Assembly: GCA_963735455.1 (NCBI GenBank)
Contig: CAVTKZ010000002.1
Location: 930,001-994,000, forward strand
Direction of reading: 5' to 3'
DNA: 64,000 nt
Origin: Palsa-1033 sp963735455
Lineage (GTDB): Bacteria; Chloroflexota; Limnocylindria; Limnocylindrales; CSP1-4
Made by a program: the position numbers and the translations under genes
Shown: piece after piece, positions 19,185 to 27,571 of the stretch
How the letters are laid out: each line of letters starts with the position of its first letter
Position numbering within the stretch: position 1 is the stretch's first letter
The notes under the pieces: model-generated
Seen by the model: the letters and a program-made list of their open reading frames with translations, nothing else
Database searches by the model: none
Told to the model about the DNA's origin: nothing

Positions 19185-21048
19185 ATGACCGACTCCTCCG
19201 GCTTTGCCACGCCCTATCGGACCCATACCTGCGGCCAGCTCAGGGCCTCGGATTCGGGCGCCCCGGCCCGCCTGGCCGGCTGGGTCCATCGCCGGCGCGA
19301 CCATGGCCAGCTGATCTTCCTCGACCTGCGCGATCGGTACGGCATCACCCAGGTCGTCGTCGACGCGACCGACGCGCCGCTGGCCCATGCCGCCGCGAGC
19401 CGGCTGCGCACGGAGTTCGTGGTCAGCGTCGCGGGCACCGTCGCCGCACGCCTGGCCGGCTCCGAGAATCGCACGCCTGCCGACCGGCGCGATCGAGCTG
19501 CGGGCGAGCCAGGTCGACCTGCTGGCCGAGGCGAAGACGCCGCCGTTCTACATCAACGAGCCCGATGCCCCGATCGACGAGGCCCTCCGCCTGCGCTATC
19601 GCTACCTCGACATCCGGCGTGAGCCGATGCAACAGCGGCTGCTCCTCCGCTCGCGCCTGGTCCAGGCGATCCGCGAGGTCCACCACGAGCAGGGCTTCGT
19701 CGAGATCGAGACGCCCAACCTGATCCGTTCGACGCCCGAGGGCGCCCGTGACTTCATCGTCCCCTCGCGCCTCCGGCCGGGCACCGTCTACGCCCTGCCC
19801 CAGAGCCCCCAGCAGCTCAAGCAGCTGCTGATGGTCGGCGGCCTGGACCGCTACTTCCAGATCGCGCGCTGCTTCCGGGACGAGGACGCCCGGGGTGACC
19901 GGCAGCCGGAGTTCACCCAGCTCGACCTCGAGATGAGCTTCGTCGACGAGGCGACGGTCACCGGCTTCGTCGAGGACCTGGTGATCCGGGTCACTCGCGC
20001 GGTGGTGCCCGAGCGCCCGATCCTGGCCGTGCCCTTCCCGCGCCTCACGTTCGCTGAGGCGATCGAGCGCTTCGGGTCGGACAAGCCGGACCTCCGCTTC
20101 GGCCTCGAGCTCATCGACCTCGCCCCGGCCCTGACCGACGCCGGTGGCGAGGCCGCCTCCGGCTTCCGGGTCTTCGACGAAGCGCTGACCGGTGGTGGCC
20201 GGGTGAAGGCGATCGTGGCCCCGGGCCTGGCCACGGCCAGCCGCTCCCAGATCGACGAGCTGACCGAGCTCGCCCGCGGCTTCGGGGCCAAGGGCCTGGC
20301 CTGGCTGGCGGTCGAGGCCGACGGATCGGTCCGCTCGCCGATCGCCAAGTTCCTGGGCGACGATCGGACGGCAGCGCTGGTGGCCCGCGCCGGTGCCGGG
20401 GCCGGGGACCTGGTCCTGGTCGTGGCCGACGACGCCGAGCGGACTGCCGACGTCCTCGGCCGCCTCCGGACCGAGCTCGGGACCCGGCTCGGGCTGGCCG
20501 ACCCGAGCGTCCTCGCGTACTGCTGGGTGACCGAGTTCCCGATGTACAAGTGGGACGCCGAGAACCGGCGCTGGGACGCCACCCATAACCCGTTCAGCGG
20601 CGTCCGGCCGGAGGACATTGAGCTGCTCAGGACGACCTCGGGCGACCCATCCAGCCCGTCGCCCGACGATCCGGCCGGGCGGGCCCGGGCCCTCCAGTAC
20701 GACCTGGCCATGAACGGCTGGGAGCTCGGCGGCGGCTCGATCCGGATCAACCAACGCGATCTCCTGGAGCGCAGCTTCCGGCTCCAGGGCCAGACCACGG
20801 AGGGCATGGCCGAGAAGTTCGGAGCCGTCCTCGAGGCGTTCGAGTACGGCGCCCCGCCCCACGGCGGGATCGCGATCGGGATCGATCGCTGGGCGGCCCT
20901 GCTCACCGACCAGGCCACGATCCGCGAGGTGATGGCCTTCCCCAAGACCCAGTCAGGCGCCGACCTGATGCTCGACGCGCCGTCCGCGCCCGAGGCCGGC
21001 CAGTACGCCGAGCTCGGCTTGAGGTACGTCGGACCGACCCGGTCGTGA
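19185..21048 (+). CDS. aspS: Aspartate-tRNA ligase (one frame break)
   Basis: Class II synthetase of the bacterial type with a GAD insertion domain. The N-terminal OB fold is LAGWVHRRRDHGQLIFLDLRD and VAARLAGSEN. The frame advances by one base near 19469-19483 and continues LPTGAIELRASQVDLL. Then follow motif 1 FVEIETPNLIRSTPEGARDF, YALPQSPQQLKQLLM, motif 2 RCFRDEDARGDRQPEFTQLD, the GAD domain (about residues 295-400, ending with VLAYCWVTEFPMYKWD), GGGSIRINQRDLLE and motif 3 GGIAIGIDRW. Whether it is discriminating or not (GatCAB dependence) cannot be settled by eye. The end overlaps the next gene by GTGA. Confidence 0.92.
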
Positions 21049-22023
21049 CCGACCCGGACCTCGAGCCGGCTGCCCTGCGCGCGCCGGCGGCTCCGGCGGC
21101 GACGCCCCAGCGCCTCGATGCGGTCCTTGCCCACCCGCAGCTCGCGGCGGTGGCGGGTGCGCTGTGCATCGCCTTCTCGGGGATCCTCGTCCGCTACTCG
21201 GGCGTCTCGCCGTCCACGGCGGCGGTCTTCCGCTGCCTCTACGCCCTGCCCCTGCTCGGCCTCTTGGCCTGGCTCGAGGGCCGGCGCTACGGTCCGCTCG
21301 AGCGCCGGACAATCTGGTTCTCGCTGGTGGCCGGCTGCTTCTTCGCCGCCGACCTCACCTTCTGGGCCCATTCGATCGAAGCGGTCGGGGCCGGGCTGGC
21401 GACTGTCCTGGGCAACCTCCAGGTGGTCGTCGTGGGGATCGCGGCCTGGGCGCTGTACGGCGAGCGCCCCCGGCGTTCGATCGTGGTCGCCTTGCCGATC
21501 GTGATCGCCGGGGTCGTCCTGATCGCCGGGCTGGTCGGCGCCAACCCGTACGGCAGCGACCCGGTGCTCGGCGTCGTGGCCGGGCTGGTCACCGCGTTCG
21601 CCTATGCCGGCTACCTGATCGTCGTCCGGCGCGGCCAACGCGACATCCGACGGCTGGCTGGGCCGCTCTTCTGGGCGACCCTCGCGACGACCGTCGCGTC
21701 CGCCCTCGCCGGCGTTGTCGTCGGCGACTTCGACCCGATCCCACGCTTTCCGGGGCATGCTCTGGCTGGTGATCCTGGCGCTGACGGCGCAGGTCGCCGG
21801 CTACCTCCTGATCAACGTCTCGCTGCCCCGCCTGCCCAGCGTCGTGACCTCGCTCCTGCTGCTGATCCAGCCGGTCGTGACGGTCTTCCTGGCGATGCTC
21901 CTGCTGGGCGAGGATCCGTCGCTCTTCCAGCTCGCCGGCGTCGGCCTGGTGATGGCCGGCCTGGCCGTCGCGGTGCTGCCCTTCGAGCGGCTGCGCGGAT
22001 CCCGGGTGCTCACGACGAACTGA
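21045..22023 (+). CDS. EamA-family (drug/metabolite) transporter (one frame break)
   Basis: The GTG at 21045 overlaps the aspS stop (GTGA). There are about ten hydrophobic helices in two EamA repeats. The first repeat has LAAVAGALCIAFSGILVRYS with SPSTAAVFRCLYALPLLGLL and ATVLGNLQVVVVGIAAW. The second begins PVLGVVAGLVTAFAYAGYLI. The frame advances by one base near 21745-21752 (IPRF to RGMLWLVILALTAQVAGYLL), after which it reads LIQPVVTVFLAMLLLGEDPS. Exports or imports small metabolites in known relatives; the substrate here is unknown. It converges on the reverse-strand gene at 22029. Confidence 0.82.
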
Positions 22024-22028
22024 GCTGG

Positions 22029-22679
22029 TCAGCCCTCGAGGGCGTCGGCCTCGGACTCGCCCCATTCGTGGACATGGCCGCTGGCCGGCTGGCGCGGGCC
22101 GAGGTACGGGGGCAGCTCGCGCCGGGCGACCGAACGGTCCCGGACCGTCCCCGGGTCGCCCAGGTCGAGCGAGCGGACAGGCCAGCCGGCGGTGGCCAGG
22201 TCGGCGATCAGCTCGTCGGGCATCCGGTCGCGGGCCAGGCCGCGCAGCCGTTCCAGGCAGGCGACCGGCAGGAGGACCGGCCAGCCGGCCTCGGCCTCGT
22301 AGCCCGGGCGCAGGATCGTGCTCGGGTCGGCACCATGGCCTTCGATCAGCGAGGTGATCGTCTCCGGGTCGGGCCAGGTCATCGCGGCCGGCCAGATCAG
22401 CGCGGCGTCGGTCTCGCCGACGAGCCGCAACGCGGCGTCGATCCCCTCGCAGATCTGGCCGACCGGTCCGCCGCCGACCGGGGCCGGCTCGACCAGGCTG
22501 GCCTCGGTCCCGACCAGGGCCGCGGCCACGGTGCCGCCCGGGTCGAAGCTGACGACGACGACGGGGATCGCCCCACCGGACCAGGCCGCTTCCGCGATCC
22601 GCCGGACGGCGGGCAGCCCGTCGGCGTCGGCGACCGCCGTTTCGGCCCGGGCGGCGAGGACGACGGCGGCGACGGTCAC
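22029..22679 (-). CDS. MobA-like nucleotidyltransferase-fold protein with degenerate signature
   Basis: 216 residues from the GTG at 22679, which lies 6 bases after TACGAT on the reverse strand. An ATG further upstream is possible but would put the -10 box inside the gene. The Rossmann start VTVAAVVLAARAET is in the position of the LAxGxxxRMG nucleotide-binding loop of NTP_transf_3 proteins, but the glycine-rich and Arg-Met-Gly residues are missing. Later parts fit the fold: IPVVVVSFDPGG, ALIWPAAMTWPDPETITSLI, AGWPVLLPVACLERL. It could be a non-catalytic relative of the molybdopterin guanylyl/cytidylyltransferases. No molybdenum-enzyme genes are nearby. Confidence 0.6.
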   Translation of the reverse strand: MTVAAVVLAARAETAVADADGLPAVRRIAEAAWSGGAIPVVVVSFDPGGTVAAALVGTEASLVEPAPVGGGPVGQICEGIDAALRLVGETDAALIWPAAMTWPDPETITSLIEGHGADPSTILRPGYEAEAGWPVLLPVACLERLRGLARDRMPDELIADLATAGWPVRSLDLGDPGTVRDRSVARRELPPYLGPRQPASGHVHEWGESEADALEG

Positions 22680-22685
22680 CGCCGG

Positions 22686-22691
22686 ATCGTA
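22686..22691 (-). promoter_or_regulatory. Extended -10 box of the nucleotidyltransferase-fold gene
   Basis: Reverse-strand TGCTACGAT, ending 6 bases before the GTG at 22679. This decided the start choice. Confidence 0.55.
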
Positions 22692-22740
22692 GCAAACAGG
22701 CTGCCCGATCTGGCCGGGCCGGCCTTGAAGGGCAGTGTGC

Positions 22741-22746
22741 GACAAT
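22741..22746 (+). promoter_or_regulatory. Predicted -10 box of typA
   Basis: TGCGACAAT, with the hexamer GACAAT ending 10 bases before the ATG at 22757. There is no Shine-Dalgarno sequence. Confidence 0.5.
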
Positions 22747-22756
22747 ATCCATTCCC

Positions 22757-24661
22757 ATGAGCACGCTGCCCTCGACCACCATGCCCGGCGTCCGGCTCGA
22801 CCTGCGCAATATCGCGATCGTGGCCCACGTCGACCACGGCAAGACCACCCTGGTCGACGCGATGCTCCGCCAGACCGGCGCCTTCCGGGCCAACCAGGCG
22901 CTGGTCGACCGGGTGCTGGACTCGGGCGACCTGGAGCGTGAGAAGGGCATCACGATCCTGGCCAAGCAGACGACCGTCGACTTCGACGGGATTCGCCTGA
23001 ACATCGTCGACACGCCGGGCCACGCCGACTTCGGGGGCGAGGTCGAGCGGACCCTGCTGATGGTCGACGCGATCCTGCTCCTCGTCGACGCGGCCGAAGG
23101 GCCGCTGCCCCAGACCCGCTATGTCCTCCAGAAGGCGATGGCCCGCCACCTGCCGGTCGTCGTCGCGCTGAACAAGATCGATCGCTCGGATGCCCGGCCG
23201 GCGGAGGTCCTCGACGCGGTCTACGAGCTGTTCATGGACCTCGGCGCGGACGCCGGCCAGATCGAGTTCCCGGTCGTCTACACGAACGCCCGGCTGGGCA
23301 CCGCCACCCGCGACCTGGCCCAGCCCGGCACAGACCTCCGGCCGCTCTTCGACCTGCTCATCCAGATGACCCCGCCGCCGACCTTCAGCCCGGGCCACCC
23401 GCTCCAGCTCCTGGTCACCAACCTGTCGGCCAACGAGTACGTCGGCCGGATGGCCGTCGGCCGGATCTGGAACGGCTCGATCCGGCTCGGCCAGCGGCTG
23501 GTCGTCGTGCGCGCCGACGAGGAAGCGAGCGACGGCTCGATCGAACCGGGCCGGACCACGGTCCTGACCGGTACCGTGACCAGCCTCCAGACGGCCCATG
23601 GCATCGAGCAGATCGAGATCGGCGAGGCGACCGCCGGCGACATCGTGTCGGTCGCCGGCCTGCCCGACGTCACGATCGGGGACACCCTGACCGACCCGGC
23701 CGATCCCCGTCCGCTGCCCCGCCTCGACGTCGACGCGCCGACCCTGCGGATGACCTTCGGGGTCAACACCTCGCCGCTCGCCGGCCGGGAGGGCAAGTTC
23801 GTCACGAGCCGCCAGATCCGGGCCCGCCTCGACCGGGAGATCCTGGGCAACGTCTCGATCGAGGTCCACGCCACCGACTCGGGCGACACATTCGAGGTCC
23901 GCGGCCGGGGTGAGCTGCAGCTGGCGGTCCTGATCGAGCAGATGCGCCGGGAGGGCTTCGAGCTGCAGGCCAGCCGGCCCGAGGTGATCCTGCGCACGAT
24001 CGGCGGCCAGACCCAGGAGCCCTACGAGCGGATCACGATCGATATCCCGCCCGACTACATCGGCGAGGTCCAGGCGGCGATGGCCGGCCGGAAGGGCCGC
24101 CTCGAGCAGATGTCGACCGACCAGGACGGCCGGGTCCGGATGGAGTTCATCGTGCCGGTCCGGGGCCTGATCGGCTACCGCGGCCAGCTCCTGACCGAGT
24201 CGCGGGGCACCGCCCTGATGCACCAGATCGGCGAGGGCTACGGCCCGTGGGCCGGCGAGGTCACCCACCGGACGAGCGGGGTGATCGTGGCCGACCGGCA
24301 GGGGCTGAGCAATGCCTACGGCCTGTTCAACCTGCAGGAGCGGGCCGAGCTGTTCATCGGTGCCGGCGAGCAGGTCTACGAGGGGATGATCGTCGGCGAG
24401 AACTCCCGGCCCGGCGACATGGACGTCAACGCGACCAAGGAAAAGAAGCTGACCAACATCCGGACCCACGCCCACGACGAGGCGCTCCGGCTCACCCCGC
24501 CCCGGCCGCTGACCCTCGAATCGGCGATCGAGTTCATCTCCGTCGACGAGCTGGTCGAGGTGACCCCGCTGTCGATCCGGCTGCGCAAGCGGCTGCTGAC
24601 CACCCACGACCGGCGCCGCGAGCGGAGCCGCGAGGACGACCTGGGCCGCTCGGCCGAATAG
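22757..24661 (+). CDS. typA: Ribosome-associated GTPase TypA/BipA
   Basis: 634 residues, a translational GTPase that binds the ribosome and is needed in stress and cold in studied bacteria. G1 AHVDHGKTTL, the switch region GDLEREKGITILAKQTTVDF, G3 DTPGHADFGGEVERTL, G4 NKIDRS. Domain II follows (LLVTNLSANEYVGRMAVGRI), then EF-G-like domains III and V (GRGELQLAVLIEQMRREGFE, VPVRGLIGYRGQLLTESRGT). The C-terminal BipA-specific domain includes DMDVNATKEKKLTNIRTHAH. Full length and intact. The start has a -10 box 10 bases upstream and no ribosome site. Confidence 0.96.
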   Translation: MSTLPSTTMPGVRLDLRNIAIVAHVDHGKTTLVDAMLRQTGAFRANQALVDRVLDSGDLEREKGITILAKQTTVDFDGIRLNIVDTPGHADFGGEVERTLLMVDAILLLVDAAEGPLPQTRYVLQKAMARHLPVVVALNKIDRSDARPAEVLDAVYELFMDLGADAGQIEFPVVYTNARLGTATRDLAQPGTDLRPLFDLLIQMTPPPTFSPGHPLQLLVTNLSANEYVGRMAVGRIWNGSIRLGQRLVVVRADEEASDGSIEPGRTTVLTGTVTSLQTAHGIEQIEIGEATAGDIVSVAGLPDVTIGDTLTDPADPRPLPRLDVDAPTLRMTFGVNTSPLAGREGKFVTSRQIRARLDREILGNVSIEVHATDSGDTFEVRGRGELQLAVLIEQMRREGFELQASRPEVILRTIGGQTQEPYERITIDIPPDYIGEVQAAMAGRKGRLEQMSTDQDGRVRMEFIVPVRGLIGYRGQLLTESRGTALMHQIGEGYGPWAGEVTHRTSGVIVADRQGLSNAYGLFNLQERAELFIGAGEQVYEGMIVGENSRPGDMDVNATKEKKLTNIRTHAHDEALRLTPPRPLTLESAIEFISVDELVEVTPLSIRLRKRLLTTHDRRRERSREDDLGRSAE

Positions 24662-24668
24662 GCCGACG

Positions 24669-24674
24669 TACAAT
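24669..24674 (+). promoter_or_regulatory. Predicted -10 box of the cysteine desulfurase gene
   Basis: TACAAT ends 7 bases before the ATG at 24682 and begins 8 bases after the typA stop. Confidence 0.6.
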
Positions 24675-24681
24675 CGGCCCG

Positions 24682-25896
24682 ATGGCGATCTACCTCGACC
24701 ACGCCGCGACGACGCCGGTCCGCCGGGAGGTGGTCGACGCGATGCTGCCCTACCTGCTCGAGCACTGGGGCAATCCCAGCTCGGGCCACGCCTTCGGCCG
24801 GGCCGCCCGGCAGGGCCTCGACGAGGCCCATGAGCGCCTGGCTGCGTCGCTCGGGGCCGAGGCCCGCGAGATCGTCCTGACCTCGGGCGGGACCGAGGCC
24901 AACAACCTGGCCCTCAAGGGCGTGGCCTGGGCGAGCAAGGCCCGCGGCCACCGGATCGTGACCACCGCGGTCGAGCACCACGCGGTCGGTCACAGCCTGC
25001 GCTACCTCGAGAAGTTCGGCTTCGAGACGGTCGAGCTGCCCGTCGATCGCTACGGCCGGGTCGATCCCGACGAGCTCGAGGCGGCGATCGACGATCGGAC
25101 GATCCTGGTCAGCGTGATGCTGGCCAACAACGAGGTCGGCACGATCCAGCCGATCCGGGCGATCGCCGAGCGGGTCCACCGCCACCGCGGGGTCCTGCTC
25201 CACGTCGACGCCGTCCAGGCGGCGCCCTACCTGCCGATCGACCTGGCCGACCTGGATGCCGACCTGCTCTCGATCGCGGCCCACAAGTTCGAGGGGCCCA
25301 AGGGGATCGGCGCCCTGTTCGTCCGCCACGGGACCCATCTCCTCGGGCAGCAGCAGGGCGGCTCGCAGGAGCGCCACCGGCGAGCGGGCACCGAGAACGT
25401 CGCCGCGGCCGTGGGCATGGCCGTCGCCTACGAGCTGGCCCGCTCCGAGCAGGCCGCGACCGTTGCCCAGCTGACGGTCCTCCGCCAGCGCCTGGCGGCG
25501 CCCATCCTGGCCATCCCCGGCGTCGAGCTGACCGGCCATCCCCGCGACCGCCTGCCCGGGATCCTGTCGATCATCGCCCGCGATACCGACGGGACCTCGG
25601 TCAGCCAGGCCCTCGACCTGGAGGGGATCGCCGTGGCCACCGGCTCAGCCTGCACGACCGGCTCGCCCGAGCCGAGCCACGTCCTGGCCGCCATGGGCTA
25701 TCCCGACGAGGAGGCCCGCGGCGCGCTCCGGATGTCGCTCGGCCGGACGACCACGGCCGCCGAGATCGAGACGGCCGCCAGCGCGATCCCGCGCACCCTG
25801 GCCATGCTCCGGCTGGGCGCCCGGGCGATCGCGGCGGATCCCCTCGGCCAGTCGGACCCGGCGGATCGCCCGCAGGAGATCCCGGCGGGGGCCTGA
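24682..25896 (+). CDS. iscS: Cysteine desulfurase (IscS/NifS class)
   Basis: 404 residues. PLP enzyme that removes sulfur from cysteine as an enzyme-bound persulfide. Starts MAIYLDHAATTPVRREVVDA, then GNPSSGHAFGR, TSGGTEANNLALKGVAW, EHHAVGHSL and NNEVGTIQPI. The PLP lysine is in AAHKFEGPKGIGALF, followed by RAGTENVAAAVGMAV. The catalytic cysteine is in ATGSACTTGSPEPSHVL, and the longer loop around it fits the class I (IscS/NifS) type. mnmA lies 19 bases downstream, so the likely job includes supplying sulfur for tRNA thiolation. No iscU or iscR is in the window. A C-terminal tail of about 25 residues is Pro/Ala-rich. Confidence 0.93.
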   Translation: MAIYLDHAATTPVRREVVDAMLPYLLEHWGNPSSGHAFGRAARQGLDEAHERLAASLGAEAREIVLTSGGTEANNLALKGVAWASKARGHRIVTTAVEHHAVGHSLRYLEKFGFETVELPVDRYGRVDPDELEAAIDDRTILVSVMLANNEVGTIQPIRAIAERVHRHRGVLLHVDAVQAAPYLPIDLADLDADLLSIAAHKFEGPKGIGALFVRHGTHLLGQQQGGSQERHRRAGTENVAAAVGMAVAYELARSEQAATVAQLTVLRQRLAAPILAIPGVELTGHPRDRLPGILSIIARDTDGTSVSQALDLEGIAVATGSACTTGSPEPSHVLAAMGYPDEEARGALRMSLGRTTTAAEIETAASAIPRTLAMLRLGARAIAADPLGQSDPADRPQEIPAGA

Positions 25897-25915
25897 CGGC
25901 CCGCCGATCCGAACC

Positions 25916-27019
25916 ATGGCGCGGGTCCTCGTGGCGATGTCCGGCGGGGTCGATTCGTCCGTGGCGGCTGCCCTCGTGCAGGCCGCCGGCGATGAGCCGA
26001 TCGGGGTCTGGATGCGCCTCCACGACGTGGCCGACAGCTACTCCGAGTTCAAGCGCAGCTGCTGCTCGGCGGATGCCGCCGACGACGCCCGGCGGGTGGC
26101 CGGCCAGCTGGGGATCCCGTTCTACGTGATGAACCTCGAGCGCGAGTTCGATGCGGGCGTCCTGCAGCCCTTCCTCGACGCCTACCTCGATGGCCGGACA
26201 CCGAGCCCGTGCGTCGACTGCAACACGTACGTGAAGTTCGGGGCCCTCCTGGGCCGGGCGCGCCATGTCTACGGCTGCGATGCTGTGGCTACCGGCCACT
26301 ACGCCCGGCGGACGATCGGCCCGGACGGCTCGGCCGAGCTGCGCCGCGCGGTCGACGGCGACAAGGACCAGACCTACTTCCTGTACGGCCTCCGCCAGGA
26401 CCAGCTCGAGGCGGCCCGCTTCCCGCTCGGCGAGCTGACCAAGCCCGAGGTCCGCGCCGTGGCCCGCTCGCTCGGCCTGGCCACCGCCGACAAGCCCGAG
26501 AGCCAGGAGATCTGCTTCGTGCCCGGCGGCGACTACCGCCAGGCGCTCCGCGAGCGCGCCGGCTGGAACCCCGAGCCGGGCCCGATCGTCGACGCCGACG
26601 GCGGCTCGCTGGGCAGCCACGATGGCTCGGCCGGCTACACGATCGGCCAGCGCCGGGGCCTGGGCGTCGCGCTCGGTGAGCCGCGCTACGTCAGCCGGAT
26701 CGATCCGGCCAGCAACACGATCACGATCGCCCGGCGGGCGGACCTCGAGACGACCCAGGTCGGCCTCGAGCGGGTCAGCTTCATCGCCGGGGGGCCGCCC
26801 AACGGCCGGGCGAACGCGTTCCAGGCCGATGTCCGGATCCGCCATCGCGGCCGGCCCGTGGGCGCCTGGGTCCGGCCGGCGACGAGCACCGAGCCGGCCC
26901 GCGGCGGTGCCTGGCGGGTCGAGACCGACGAGCCGGTGTGGGCCGCCGCGCCCGGCCAGGCCGCCGTGCTGTACGCCGGCGACCTGGTCCTGGGCGGCGG
27001 CCGGATCGGACGGCCGTGA
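25916..27019 (+). CDS. mnmA: tRNA-specific 2-thiouridylase MnmA
   Basis: 367 residues. ATP-dependent thiolation of uridine 34 in Lys, Glu and Gln tRNAs, using sulfur from the cysteine desulfurase encoded just upstream. PP-loop SGGVDSSVAAAL at residues 9-20, then GIPFYVMNLEREF. The first catalytic cysteine is in TPSPCVDCNTYVKFG and the second in SQEICFVPGGDYR. GHYAR, KDQTYFLYGLRQDQL and the beta-barrel region (GYTIGQRRGLGVALGEPRYV) are all present. The SCCSADAADDARRVA segment fits the family. Intact. Followed by two small membrane genes and alaS. Confidence 0.95.
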   Translation: MARVLVAMSGGVDSSVAAALVQAAGDEPIGVWMRLHDVADSYSEFKRSCCSADAADDARRVAGQLGIPFYVMNLEREFDAGVLQPFLDAYLDGRTPSPCVDCNTYVKFGALLGRARHVYGCDAVATGHYARRTIGPDGSAELRRAVDGDKDQTYFLYGLRQDQLEAARFPLGELTKPEVRAVARSLGLATADKPESQEICFVPGGDYRQALRERAGWNPEPGPIVDADGGSLGSHDGSAGYTIGQRRGLGVALGEPRYVSRIDPASNTITIARRADLETTQVGLERVSFIAGGPPNGRANAFQADVRIRHRGRPVGAWVRPATSTEPARGGAWRVETDEPVWAAAPGQAAVLYAGDLVLGGGRIGRP

Positions 27020-27038
27020 GCGAGATCGCGGGCCGGCC

Positions 27039-27318
27039 ATGGTGATCGGCCCGGCACCGGTCCTGGCCATCCTGGTCGGGATCTTCCACACGTCGCTGTA
27101 CGTCCTCGGCCGGGGCACGGCCGGCGGGCCAGCTGCCGCTCCTGCTGGTGGCCGCCTGCCTGGGCGCCTGGGCCGGCGACGCGCTCGGGGCGCGGCTGGG
27201 GATCGACCTGCTCCGGATCGGCGACTTCCGGCTGTTGAGCGCCTCGGTCGTGGCCTGGGCCGGAATCGGCTTCATCGCGATCATCGCCATCCTGGGACCC
27301 GAACGGAGGCGCCTGTGA
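27039..27318 (+). CDS. Small membrane protein (one frame break)
   Basis: About 92 residues if one base is skipped near 27121-27130. The first part is MVIGPAPVLAILVGIFHTSL followed by YVLGRGTAGG. The second part is GQLPLLLVAACLGAWAGDAL, then LGIDLLRIGDFRLLSASVVA and WAGIGFIAIIAILGP. This gives three hydrophobic helices. No family is recognised; small helix-only proteins at this place, between mnmA and alaS, are seen in related genomes as far as I recall. Ends overlapped with the next gene (GTGA at 27315). Confidence 0.55.
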
Positions 27319-27502
27319 CCAGCCGCGATCGTGACCGTAAGCCCAGGGCCGCGGCCGGGCCGGGCCGGCCCCGGAGCCGGCTTCGGAGCCGGCCGATGCC
27401 GGGCGCTTCGTGCGCGGCCTGACGATCGGCCTGATCGTGGGGGCCGTGATCGCCGGCTCGACCCTCTGGCGCCGCTTCGGACCGCTGCGGACGCGCGCCT
27501 GA
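27315..27502 (+). CDS. Small single-span membrane protein (one frame break)
   Basis: The GTG at 27315 overlaps the preceding stop. The N-terminus is charged (VTSRDRDRKPRAAAG) and is followed by a Pro/Glu/Ala-rich stretch. The frame must change by -1 (or +2) within the GGCCGGG-rich run at about 27350-27375, after which DAGRFVRGLTIGLIVGAVIA gives one membrane helix and the protein ends LWRRFGPLRTRA. About 61 residues. The layout (charged tail, one span, basic end) resembles many small membrane proteins of unknown function. Low certainty because of the frame change. Confidence 0.42.
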
Positions 27503-27556
27503 CCGTCGCCCCCGGCGGGTCCGCCCGGCTCGTGCCGCCGGCAGCGGCCCGTTCGG

Positions 27557-27562
27557 TACCAT
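27557..27562 (+). promoter_or_regulatory. Predicted -10 box of alaS
   Basis: TACCAT ends 9 bases before the GTG at 27572 and supports that start. The ATG inside it is out of frame. Confidence 0.5.
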
Positions 27563-27571
27563 GGGCTCAAC

